A DNA stretch of 6,760 bases from Chloroflexota bacterium. Lineage in GTDB: Bacteria; Chloroflexota; UBA5177; JANWHV01. The notes below the pieces were generated by a model. It ran no database searches. It was not told the origin of the DNA and worked only from the letters and a program-made list of their open reading frames with translations. Position 1 is the stretch's first letter. Each line of letters begins with the position of its first letter. This document shows, in pieces, positions 1-6,757 of this stretch. A program made the position numbers and the translations under genes. Location of the stretch: NCBI GenBank assembly GCA_025450255.1, contig JANWHV010000197.1, positions 1 through 6,760 of the forward strand, in the 5' to 3' direction.

Positions 1-1
1 C

Positions 2-1573
2 GACCTGATCGCCTATCTGTGCGAGGTCGTGAAGCGTGAAACGGTGAGTCGCCCCGGTGGAGCGATTCCGTGCTATGTCGCCACGCACAGTCTGCTGAAC
101 TACGCCCACAACCGGATCGTAAGCCCGGTAAGCGTGCTACAGGGCATCGCGAACTGCGATGGGGTCATCCTGCAGGTCTGGAGCCATACGGCCCGCGGCC
201 AGGTGGTCTATGAGGGCTTGCGCGGCGAGCGCGTCTTCGCGGTGGCGTTCCTGGAATACGGCTCGGGGCTGGAGATCGCGCGCGGCACGGGCCTCGACCT
301 GTGGTTCCTGACCGACCCGGTAGAGGACAGTCCGCTATACGGCTGGGATCGCTATCGCGCCGGTTATGAAACCACGGTCGCGGCGTCGCTGTTCTTTCCC
401 GAGGTTCGCGCCTACGAGGTGATGCCCTGGCCGTCGCGCGTGTTTACGGGCCGCTATCCCAGGCGGCCGGAGGGCCCGCCGGGCGACATTATTCCGGCCA
501 CGTACGCCGCCGAGATCCTGGCGATAGCCAACGCCCTACGCGCCATGCCGGACGGGCCCGCGGCGTGGGATTGCGGCACGCGGGGCATCGGCGTGTTGAC
601 GGCCGACAGCCTGATGTTCAGGCGGGCCGGCCCGGAGCAGGACGATCCTGAGCTATCCGCGTTCTACGGTCTGGCACTGCCGCCCGTGATGGCCGGCATG
701 CCGGCGCGGGCCATTAGCATGGAGACCGTGGCGCGGTACGGCATACCGGCCGATATCCGCCTGCTGCTACTGAGCTACGAGGGCATGACGCCACCGTCGA
801 GCGCCGCGCACGAGGTCCTCGCCACGTGGACAGGGGCCGGAAACGCGCTCATTATGTTCGGCGCCGCGAATGGCCCGTACGAGACACTGCCAGACTGGTG
901 GAACGAGGGCGCGCGCCAGGCCGGGCCGTGGCCGCATCTGCGCGCACTGCTGGGAATAACAGGTGAGCCAGGGCTGTCACGGGTAGGCGCCGGCGTGGCG
1001 ATCGTCGAACCCACGGGCCCAATTGAGTTGGCCCGCTCCGCCACCGGCGCCGATCTGGTCCGGGCCCGCGTGCGCCAGGCCATCGAGGTGCTGGGCGCGG
1101 ACGCGCCTCCCTACCGGGAACAGGGCCATATGACGCTGAGGCGCGGCCAATACCTGATCGCCGCCGCCGTGACATCGCCGACCGGCGCCGCCGAAAACGC
1201 ACCGCTCATACGCTTGACCGGTGCGTACATCGACATGTTCGACGGCAGCCTCCCGATCCGCGCGCAGGTCGACCTACGGCCAGGCGATACCGCCTTCTTG
1301 CTCGATCTTGCCCAGGTGCCGGTAGACGTCGCCTCCGTGCTGGCGGCGTCTGGACGCGTGGCGGACGAGGCGACAACTGAAGGCGCGCTGAGCTTCCGGG
1401 TAACCGGCCCCGTCGATACCCCCGCAATCATCCGCCTGCGTCTCCCCGCCGCGCCCACCGGGGCAGCCGCGGACGGCGCGGCGATCGACATTGGCTGGGA
1501 TCCTATCTCGCGCACCGCGTTGATCCGGCGCCAAAACTCGCCGAACGGTGTGCCGTACGTCGTCAAATGGTAG
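2..1573 (+). CDS. C-terminal part of a glycoside-hydrolase-like TIM-barrel protein (5'-partial)
   Basis: The frame is open from base 2, so the gene starts outside the window; the GTG at 29 is probably internal. Residues below count from that GTG. The first ~145 look like the second half of a (beta/alpha)8 barrel: strands ending in acidic or aromatic residues at LWFLTDPVED (91-100) and YEVMPWPSRVF (129-139), plus CDGVILQVW (43-51). Glu130, Asp97, Glu99 and Asp100 are candidate active-site carboxylates. Residues ~185-310 (GIGVLTADSLMF, then RLLLLSYEGMTPP and ALIMFG) resemble the Rossmann/flavodoxin-like domain that follows the barrel in GH42-type enzymes. Residues ~320-514 are beta-rich and may be an accessory sandwich. 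I recall similar uncharacterised proteins in bacterial carbohydrate loci but cannot name a GH family or substrate. The gene converges on corA with three bases between the stops. Coding is secure; the enzymatic role is inferred from fold-like patterns. Confidence 0.8.
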   Translation, partial: DLIAYLCEVVKRETVSRPGGAIPCYVATHSLLNYAHNRIVSPVSVLQGIANCDGVILQVWSHTARGQVVYEGLRGERVFAVAFLEYGSGLEIARGTGLDLWFLTDPVEDSPLYGWDRYRAGYETTVAASLFFPEVRAYEVMPWPSRVFTGRYPRRPEGPPGDIIPATYAAEILAIANALRAMPDGPAAWDCGTRGIGVLTADSLMFRRAGPEQDDPELSAFYGLALPPVMAGMPARAISMETVARYGIPADIRLLLLSYEGMTPPSSAAHEVLATWTGAGNALIMFGAANGPYETLPDWWNEGARQAGPWPHLRALLGITGEPGLSRVGAGVAIVEPTGPIELARSATGADLVRARVRQAIEVLGADAPPYREQGHMTLRRGQYLIAAAVTSPTGAAENAPLIRLTGAYIDMFDGSLPIRAQVDLRPGDTAFLLDLAQVPVDVASVLAASGRVADEATTEGALSFRVTGPVDTPAIIRLRLPAAPTGAAADGAAIDIGWDPISRTALIRRQNSPNGVPYVVKW

Positions 1574-1576
1574 ATC

Positions 1577-2551
1577 TCAGACCCAACCGTTGCGCTTGTA
1601 GTACACGATCTGGCCCAGGCTGAGCAGCACCATCCCCGCCAGGGCACACCACCAAAAATAGCCGTTATCGTGTATCACCTGGGGCATTGCGCCGAAGTTC
1701 TGGCCAAAGACGCCGGTCACGAAGGTGATCGGCAGGAAGATCGTGGCGAACACCGTCAGCCGCTTCATCACCTCGTTCTGGCGGTTCGACACCATGGATA
1801 GGTACGCGTCCATGGCGCTGCTCATCAGGTCCCGATACGAATCCAGCACTTCAAAGGTGCGAGCGAGGTGGTCGTAGATATCGCGGAAGTAGACCACGTA
1901 CTTGGGATCGATGAATTCATCCTCGCGCGCGATCAAACGGTTGAAGACCTCGAGCTGCGGACTGATCACCTTCCGCAGATAGCCCAGCGAGTGCTTGAGC
2001 GCGAATATCCGCTGCAACACACTGGGTGAAGGATTGTCCAGAATACTATCCTCCAACTTATCTATCGTGTCGTCGATTTGCTCCAGCACGGGATAGTACG
2101 AGTCAACCAATCGATCGACGACGCCGTAGAGCGCCAGTGTGGGGCTCTTGCCCAGTTGGGCGCAGGCGTGCTCCGGGCCCTGCGGATCTTTCAGGATCTC
2201 GGGCATCTTACCCTCGTGGCTGGTGATCAGGAAGTTCTTGCTGAGCACAATATCCAGCTCGGGCGTTTCGACGCTCAGATTGCCGGCGTTGAAGGTCATG
2301 CCATGCATGATCAGCACGTTGTAACCGTCGAAGCCTTCCAGCTTGGCGCGCTGGCCGCGGTGCAGAAAATCCTCGACCGTGAGATCCATCAGGTTGAAGG
2401 TAGATGCGACGAAGTCAAGCTCCTCGCTCGTCGGCGATTCGAGGTCCAGCCACACGTATGATCCCGGATCGTTCCGCCGCCGCGCCACTTCCTCATGCGG
2501 CGGATCTACCAGCTTCTGCCCGTCACTGGTGTGGATTCGCGTGTGAATCAT
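1577..2551 (-). CDS. corA: CorA-family divalent-cation (Mg2+/Co2+) transporter with GQN variant motif
   Basis: This is an inner-membrane channel of the CorA family (homopentamers moving Mg2+, in some members Co2+, Ni2+ or Zn2+). At 324 residues it has the usual family length. Residues 1-~260 form the cytoplasmic alpha/beta and long-helix region: VWLDLESPTSEEL (33-45), LDIVLSKNFLITSHEG (99-114), and a charged helical stretch (~140-260) that would form the stalk. TM1 is ~264-282 (LTVFATIFLPITFVTGVFG), a short external loop follows, TM2 is ~298-317, and the tail is basic (YKRNGWV). The loop begins GQN (283-285) where the family signature is GMN. The ATG at 2551 is preceded by GAGGAA five to six bases upstream, supporting this start. 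The upstream gap is 79 bases with no convincing promoter, so co-transcription with the pseudokinase gene is possible. The family is certain; ion preference is unknown, particularly given the altered motif. Confidence 0.95.
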   Translation of the reverse strand: MIHTRIHTSDGQKLVDPPHEEVARRRNDPGSYVWLDLESPTSEELDFVASTFNLMDLTVEDFLHRGQRAKLEGFDGYNVLIMHGMTFNAGNLSVETPELDIVLSKNFLITSHEGKMPEILKDPQGPEHACAQLGKSPTLALYGVVDRLVDSYYPVLEQIDDTIDKLEDSILDNPSPSVLQRIFALKHSLGYLRKVISPQLEVFNRLIAREDEFIDPKYVVYFRDIYDHLARTFEVLDSYRDLMSSAMDAYLSMVSNRQNEVMKRLTVFATIFLPITFVTGVFGQNFGAMPQVIHDNGYFWWCALAGMVLLSLGQIVYYKRNGWV

Positions 2552-2630
2552 GTATTCCTCATCCGCGGTAATTCCGCTACGGGCTAAAACGGGCGGGTCC
2601 CAGCGTCTATGCTATTCCTGTCAGGCCAGG
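2552..2630 (-). other. Intergenic gap between pseudokinase gene and corA
   Basis: This 79-base non-coding stretch holds the corA ribosome binding site (GAGGAA, 2554-2559). Immediately upstream of that is a short imperfect dyad, GCGG-N5-CCGC (2565-2577), which could be an operator or a small hairpin near the start codon. No TTGACA/TATAAT-like promoter stands out. The only terminator-like element, a three-pair GGG/CCC hairpin followed by GTTTT, is too weak to call. Confidence 0.5.
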
Positions 2631-4973
2631 CTATCGGTATAGGCGCAGGGTGCTGACGGTTACCGTGGCGCTGCCGCCTACCGCCGCGACACCCGCAGCC
2701 GGCAGCAGCCCGCGCAACCCGGTGGCAAAGACAATGGGCGGGCCGCCGTTCACCGTGATATCAATATGCATAAGCTCCCCCTGCCGCTTCACACGCACGC
2801 GCAACAGGTTGAGACCATAGCCGATTCGCACGCGCGAGCTGGATACCGGGCCGAACACGGTATTCGCTTTCTTGCCGGTAAGCTCCACGACCGAAACCCG
2901 GCCCTTCGTATCGATCGCCGCCACCATGGCGACCGCCGCCGGTGGCTTCGGCTTATGCGGCTTTGCCTTCGGCGGGGTGGTGCGCGCGAACACAAGGCCG
3001 CCTGAGATCGGCGTGCCGCTGTCGGATCGCAATCCAAGTACCGCTTCCTCGTCAAACGATGTCGCCGCTGGTAACGTCTTATAGCGTGGGGCCGACGCCT
3101 GCGCCCACGGTTTCGCGGTTGTCGTCCGCAGCCGGAGTTGGCTGTTGTTAAGCAGCGGATCGGCGCTGCTCGTATTCGAGCTGGTCCAACCCAGCCGGTT
3201 GTCGAGGAAATGGTCCTCCAGCACGGGCGCCTTCGTGGCAAGCGGATCCACCGAAAGGCCGTCGCAGACGATCTGAGAGCCGGGCGATGCTTCGATGCCT
3301 ACGCGGCCGGCCGGCGAGGTGCTCCAGGCGGGAATCACGGCGGACATCCGCTGACCGTTGATGGTGACCACGAATGTCCCTTTTTGCTTCCCTTTACCGG
3401 GGTTCATCGCAAGTTGCAGCTCGTTTGGCGAATTGTGGCCGAGGCGGAGTTGCAATGCCTGCCGCCAGGCGACCAGGATGGTGATATGACCGGCGTGATT
3501 GCGGACGACGGACCATTGACCGGTGCCGCGAATCAACAATGCGATGTTTTCCCACGGTCGTGACGGCTTATCGGCGGCGATAATGCCGTAGGAGGCATCG
3601 GCGGGGCCGCGCACCTGTCGCAACGTGGCGCGCAGGACAAAGCCGTCGGTACCGGTACTATACGCGATGCGCGCGGCCTTCACCCGTGCGGTCCCCGCCG
3701 TGTTGTCTATCCAGAGGTCGGCGCCCTGGCGGTAAATCGCCTTGGTGGTCGGCCAGACGCCGCTGGGGCGAATAAAGGCATCGGCGATAGCCGCGGTGTG
3801 TGCCGGTGGTCGCGGACCTGCCGGGGCGGTGGCGGCCGGAATCGGCGTTGGCGGGACCGCCGTGGTCGTGCCCGACGAGTGTTGGCGCACCACGACCGCG
3901 ACCACCGCGACAACCGCCACCAGCAGCACGCCGGCGATCCACGGACCAAGGCGCCGGCCACTACCTGCCGGCGTCGCCGCGGGTGATTTCAGTCCTCCAT
4001 GCGGCGTGGCGCCCAACAGCGGCGCCAGCGTGGCCTGCATGCCCAGCGCCGACGGGTAACGTCTGGCCGGATCGACGGCGATCGCCCGGTTAACCACTTC
4101 AGCCACGCCGGCACTCACGCGCGGCGCAAGCTCGCGTACGGAAGGGAATGGGCGATCGGGAGAATCGGCTCCGGCAAATACGTCGCGGCCGGTCAGCAAC
4201 GAATGCAACGAGGCGCCCACTCCGTAAATATCATCACGCGTGCTCAGTCCCTTCAACGCCCCACTCTTCCCGGCCTTCCTGGACGACTGGGCGGGCGCGA
4301 GCGCCGCCTGGTTCCTCTGGCCGGGTAGCTCGAGGTAGGGGCGCAGGCCGAGACGCGGCGCCAGCGCGTAGCCGATCGCGCACGGGACGCCGTCCGCGCG
4401 CAACATCAGGTGGGAGGGCAAGATCTCGCCGTGAACGAACGGCGGATGGCGCTCCTCCAGATACTCGAGCAGGCCTACCAGGTGACTCAGCCAATCTCGT
4501 ACCTGGCGCTCGGGAAACCCCTGTGGACGCTCCAGCAGGCTTGCCTGCATGTTCTGGCCAGGCAACAGGCTCATCACTACATAGTGCCTGCCGCCCTCGC
4601 TAAAGCTGCCCAGTACTTCAGGCAGACATGGGTGCCGCAGATGGTCGAGTACCTTGACCTCATGCGCGAAGCGCGCGGCGAGCGCCGTTCTATCCGCCTC
4701 GCTACTGCCGGCGGGCGGGAGCAGCTCCTTCAGCGCCACGTCGCGTTTGCGGCGCTGATCGCGCGCACTGTACACCGCCCCGGTGCTGCTGGTGCTCAGC
4801 AGCGCGGCGACGCGAAAGGTGCCGTGCAGCAACGTCCCTTCAACGTGCGGCGTACCCGGCTGGCCGCAGGTCGTACAGAAAGACTGGCCTTCGCCCGTAG
4901 CGGCGCCGCAAAAGGGACACGCTGTTTGCGCGGAGCCCTCCTCCGTAGTGACCGGAAGCTCGGCGGTACTCAT
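2631..4973 (-). CDS. Zinc-ribbon, single-pass membrane pseudokinase with two external ConA/LamG-like domains
   Basis: The product is 780 residues from the ATG at 4973. Residues 19-36 form a zinc ribbon (Cys19-x2-Cys22-x10-Cys33-x2-Cys36). Residues ~47-320 have the full Ser/Thr-kinase fold: VALK with Lys82, helix-C Glu105, STRDDIYGVGASLHSLLTG (244-262, matching the usual SDIYSLG helix F) and DPARRYPSA near the end. The catalytic motifs are altered: the glycine loop reads STSSTGAVY (60-68), HRDLKPSN reads HGEILPSH (181-188), and DFG reads GYA (201-203). It is probably catalytically dead. One TM helix spans ~344-362 (three A-V-V units), then a Pro/Thr/Ala linker to ~395. Two beta-rich regions follow, ~397-578 and ~585-780, each resembling a concanavalin-A/LamG-type sandwich; the second has a Lys/Pro-rich loop (~666-679). 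The kinase part should be cytoplasmic and the sandwiches external. Ligand and partners are unknown. An in-frame ATG at 5096 would add 41 residues but lacks a ribosome binding site. Confidence 0.88.
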   Translation of the reverse strand: MSTAELPVTTEEGSAQTACPFCGAATGEGQSFCTTCGQPGTPHVEGTLLHGTFRVAALLSTSSTGAVYSARDQRRKRDVALKELLPPAGSSEADRTALAARFAHEVKVLDHLRHPCLPEVLGSFSEGGRHYVVMSLLPGQNMQASLLERPQGFPERQVRDWLSHLVGLLEYLEERHPPFVHGEILPSHLMLRADGVPCAIGYALAPRLGLRPYLELPGQRNQAALAPAQSSRKAGKSGALKGLSTRDDIYGVGASLHSLLTGRDVFAGADSPDRPFPSVRELAPRVSAGVAEVVNRAIAVDPARRYPSALGMQATLAPLLGATPHGGLKSPAATPAGSGRRLGPWIAGVLLVAVVAVVAVVVRQHSSGTTTAVPPTPIPAATAPAGPRPPAHTAAIADAFIRPSGVWPTTKAIYRQGADLWIDNTAGTARVKAARIAYSTGTDGFVLRATLRQVRGPADASYGIIAADKPSRPWENIALLIRGTGQWSVVRNHAGHITILVAWRQALQLRLGHNSPNELQLAMNPGKGKQKGTFVVTINGQRMSAVIPAWSTSPAGRVGIEASPGSQIVCDGLSVDPLATKAPVLEDHFLDNRLGWTSSNTSSADPLLNNSQLRLRTTTAKPWAQASAPRYKTLPAATSFDEEAVLGLRSDSGTPISGGLVFARTTPPKAKPHKPKPPAAVAMVAAIDTKGRVSVVELTGKKANTVFGPVSSSRVRIGYGLNLLRVRVKRQGELMHIDITVNGGPPIVFATGLRGLLPAAGVAAVGGSATVTVSTLRLYR
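3888..3917 (-). repeat. Nine-base near-tandem repeat coding for the TM helix (A-V-V x3)
   Basis: Three successive nine-base units of the form GCG-GTN-GTN encode Ala-Val-Val three times (residues 353-361) plus a final Val, within the predicted membrane helix of the pseudokinase. The units differ at third positions. This is most simply a low-complexity hydrophobic segment, although copy-number slippage would change helix length in steps of three residues without a frameshift. Confidence 0.6.
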
Positions 4974-5158
4974 GCTCGCGCCTCGCCGGGGAAACGCGCG
5001 CCACGGCCCGCGCCGGAAGCTGGACACACGGCCAAACCCGCCGAACCCGCGTGGTACGCGACACAATGGTCCCCCGCAGCCGAGGAAATGGTGCATGTCA
5101 CGGCGCGAACCCTTCCATACCGCGGCCCGATGGCGCGAACAACCAGCCTAAACCGCAC
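4970..5158 (-). CDS. Possible 62-residue leader ORF coupled to the pseudokinase gene
   Basis: This ORF opens with GTG at 5158, seven bases after a strong AGAGG (5166-5170) and ~23 bases from the predicted transcription start. It ends in TGA (4970-4972), overlapping the pseudokinase ATG (4971-4973) as ATGA, the classic arrangement for translational coupling. The predicted peptide begins VRFRLVVRAIGPRYG and is rich in Arg, Gly and Ala, with three to four Cys residues (TC, HC, VC) but no signal peptide, TM helix or known domain. A function is not recognisable. The case rests on promoter spacing, Shine-Dalgarno and stop/start overlap. Against it, GC-rich DNA often leaves such frames open by chance, and the composition looks like a shadow translation. 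If it is not translated, the stretch is an unusually long (~208-base) 5' leader. Confidence 0.35.
   Translation of the reverse strand: MRFRLVVRAIGPRYGRVRAVTCTISSAAGDHCVAYHAGSAGLAVCPASGAGRGARFPGEARA
4981..4987 (-). promoter_or_regulatory. Ribosome binding site that decides the pseudokinase start
   Basis: The - strand reads GGCGAGG, with the GAGG core seven bases from the ATG at 4973. The alternative in-frame ATG at 5096 is preceded by GTTCGCGCCGTGAC, with no purine-rich Shine-Dalgarno. The 41 extra residues (MHHFLGCGGPLC...) are Gly/Arg/Phe-rich, unlike a conserved domain. The downstream ATG is therefore preferred, which puts the zinc ribbon 18 residues from the N-terminus. Confidence 0.7.
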
Positions 5159-5187
5159 ACAATTTCCTCTGGTGCCAACTCTACTCT

Positions 5188-5215
5188 ATCCTACCGGCGT
5201 TCCGCCACGTGTCAA
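5188..5215 (-). promoter_or_regulatory. Sigma70-type promoter for the leader ORF and pseudokinase gene
   Basis: The - strand has a perfect TTGACA -35 box (5210-5215), a 16-base spacer and TAGGAT as -10 (5188-5193, four of six consensus bases, with the key TA and final T). Transcription would begin near 5181. The spacer contains the dyad GGCG-GAA-CGCC (5196-5206), and CACGTG (5206-5211) overlaps the -35 edge; either could be a repressor or activator site. A tandem TAGAG pair (5179-5188) lies at the presumed start point. This is the only consensus-like promoter noticed in the window and it sits in the one sizeable gap of the - strand gene run. Confidence 0.6.
5196..5206. promoter_or_regulatory. 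Short inverted repeat inside the promoter spacer (possible operator)
   Basis: GGCG and CGCC arms are separated by three bases and lie entirely between the -35 and -10 boxes. Four-base arms are common by chance in DNA this GC-rich, so only the position makes it notable. A protein bound here would compete with RNA polymerase or, for MerR-type regulators, adjust the spacer. Confidence 0.25.
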
Positions 5216-5308
5216 GTAGGACGATTGCGCCGGCGTCCCTGCGCCAGGCGGCAGGCGGCTATCGAAGGCCGCGTTTGGCGAGCAGTCAGATAAACGCCGA
5301 GCGCGCCA
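5216..5308. other. Non-coding stretch between GH30 stop and the downstream promoter
   Basis: These 93 bases follow the GH30 stop codon. A six-pair inverted repeat, GCGTTT/AAACGC with a 15-base loop (5271-5276 with 5292-5297), lies ~11 bases after the stop but has no T-run behind it, so it is not a clear intrinsic terminator. A small CCTG-GCG-CAGG hairpin and a doubled GCCGCCT are also present. No gene is supported here. Confidence 0.5.
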
Positions 5309-6757
5309 TCAGCGCGATTCTTGCCACACGAGGGTCATAATACCCTGGCCCGGAATGGCAACACGCGCGCGCCGATTGCCGGTCGCCAGCGTAAAGGCCG
5401 TCGCGACCGGGCCGCCGTTCACGACCACCAATACGTCGCTGCCATCCGGATTGCGCGCCGCCGTGGCGACGAGGCCGTGCGGCACGCCGGACGTGGCAAT
5501 ACGATACGCTCCTGGCCGGATAAATCGGCTGAAATGGGCCATCGCATAATATTTTGGCGTGTATCGCACGCTTTTGTCGTGGGTGTTCACCAGCACGACC
5601 GCGTCCTGCTGCCAGCCCCAGCTACTGCGCCCGGTTTCGTCCGTCACCATGTTCCAGAAGTCCCAACCGCTCACCCAATTCTGCAAATCCGCCGCGATGG
5701 CCAGGCCCCAGCGAGGGGCGTCGGCATACTCGTAGTGCGGCCGATCCAGGTTCATGGCCTCCGATTGCCATATATCCAGGCTCGGCGCGGCGTCATGCAG
5801 CCGTAGCAAATCCACCGCGCTGCCGTGATAACCATGCAGGTTCGAGCCCGCGACCGCTTTCCGCGCCGCCGCGTTGGCGATGACGCCGAGCGTGTAGTCC
5901 CAGCGCGCGCGGGTGGGCTCCTCGTTCACGCGGATCGCGGTGCGCAGGCCAAGCTTCTCGAAGAGCGGCGCCAGATAGGCGCCAATAAACGTGGCCATCT
6001 GCGTGGCCGGCATGACCATCGAAGGATAGGACGGGCCTTGCGTCGGTTCGTTCTGCACGCTGATGGCGCTCACCGGGATGCCGGCCGCCGCGTATGCCCG
6101 CACGTACGCGGCAAGATAGCGGGCGTACGCGGGCTCGTACGCCGCGATGAGATTACCGCCGTGCGTCATGGAGTTATTCGTCTTCATCCAGGCGGGCGCG
6201 CTCCACGGACTGGCCCACACGGTCAGCGAGGGCGCAATCTCGCGCGCCGCCCGGATGTAGGGGATCAGCAGGCTCCGGTCGCGGTCGATGCTGAAGTCGC
6301 GCATGGCCACGTCGCCGGGTGTGTCGTCAAGCGAATACGCGTTGAGAGCATAATCGCTGGCCCCGATCGGCGTCCGAGCCAGGCTGTATCCGGCGCCCGT
6401 CGTGTCGTCGAACAGCGCTCGAAGCACCTCCTGGCGCTGCACGGGCGCGAGCGCTTGCAACGCCAGCCAGCCGCGCTCGTTGAAGGCGCCGCCGAAGCCG
6501 GCTATACGCTGGAACCGACGGCTGGGATCGACGGTGAGCGTCGATCCTGACGGCCTGGCGGCGCCGGCGGTAAATGTCAGGTCGGACAACCTGGTCAGGC
6601 GGTCACCCGCCGGCGATGTCAGCCAGGCTGCCACGGTTGGGGGCGGCACTGGCTGGTCGAGATTGGCGTGACCAATACCGGTCGCGAGCAAAACCATGAC
6701 CACGGTCACGCTCCAGAGCGCGGTCCGGCCCGAAAACCTGTTGTACGTCGACCGCAT
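5309..6757 (-). CDS. Secreted GH30-family glycosidase (glucosylceramidase-like)
   Basis: This is a retaining beta-glycosidase of glycoside hydrolase family 30, 482 residues, about the length of a catalytic barrel plus the family's side beta-domain with no extra binding module. Residues 1-~31 are a signal peptide (basic start, hydrophobic WSVTVVMVLLATGIG, probable cut after GHA). Family motifs in order: GFGGAFNE (87-94), YSLARTPIGASDYAL (124-138), YSLDD and DFSIDRD, ASPWSAPAWMKTN (182-194), SVQNEP (233-238) with Glu237 as acid/base, HGYHG (308-312), DIWQSEAMN (328-336) with Glu333 as nucleophile, GWDFWNMV (364-371) and HFSRFIRPGAYRI (408-420) leading into the C-terminal beta-domain. All catalytic features look intact. 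Substrate is not decidable: GH30 includes glucosylceramidases, beta-1,6-glucanases, xylanases and others; the motifs are nearest the glucosylceramidase/beta-1,6-glucanase type. The ATG at 6757 gives a normal signal peptide, but only three upstream bases are visible, so the ribosome binding site cannot be judged. Confidence 0.93.
   Translation of the reverse strand: MRSTYNRFSGRTALWSVTVVMVLLATGIGHANLDQPVPPPTVAAWLTSPAGDRLTRLSDLTFTAGAARPSGSTLTVDPSRRFQRIAGFGGAFNERGWLALQALAPVQRQEVLRALFDDTTGAGYSLARTPIGASDYALNAYSLDDTPGDVAMRDFSIDRDRSLLIPYIRAAREIAPSLTVWASPWSAPAWMKTNNSMTHGGNLIAAYEPAYARYLAAYVRAYAAAGIPVSAISVQNEPTQGPSYPSMVMPATQMATFIGAYLAPLFEKLGLRTAIRVNEEPTRARWDYTLGVIANAAARKAVAGSNLHGYHGSAVDLLRLHDAAPSLDIWQSEAMNLDRPHYEYADAPRWGLAIAADLQNWVSGWDFWNMVTDETGRSSWGWQQDAVVLVNTHDKSVRYTPKYYAMAHFSRFIRPGAYRIATSGVPHGLVATAARNPDGSDVLVVVNGGPVATAFTLATGNRRARVAIPGQGIMTLVWQESR

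Noticed and set aside
1111..1647. 178-codon - strand ORF antisense to the + strand glycosidase-like gene and overlapping corA's 3' end
   Set aside because: It has a biased Ala/Arg/Ser composition and no domain, overlaps corA's coding region in another frame, and has no supporting context.
2589..2606. GGG-ACCCG-CCC hairpin followed by GTTTT as a terminator after the pseudokinase gene
   Set aside because: A three-pair stem is too weak and the T-run is only four bases.
4974..5096. Longer pseudokinase start at ATG 5096, adding 41 residues
   Set aside because: No Shine-Dalgarno sequence precedes it and the added residues are low-complexity Gly/Arg/Phe-rich. The ATG at 4973 has GGCGAGG at proper spacing.
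4410..5219. 269-codon + strand ORF antisense to the pseudokinase gene
   Set aside because: It lies mostly opposite a gene with clear domain signatures, has no recognisable domain, and runs through the promoter region. It is a shadow frame of GC-rich DNA.
5271..5297. GCGTTT/AAACGC inverted repeat as a GH30 terminator
   Set aside because: The stem has only six pairs with a 15-base loop, and no run of T follows on the - strand.
5825..6550. 241-codon + strand ORF antisense to the GH30 gene
   Set aside because: The - strand encodes all the GH30 motifs in order. The + strand translation is Arg/Gly/His-rich without domains, as expected of a shadow.
5309..6757. GH30 gene as part of one operon with the pseudokinase and corA genes
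   Set aside because: The genes share a strand, but a ~335-base gap with its own good promoter argues for separate transcription. A functional link remains possible without an operon.
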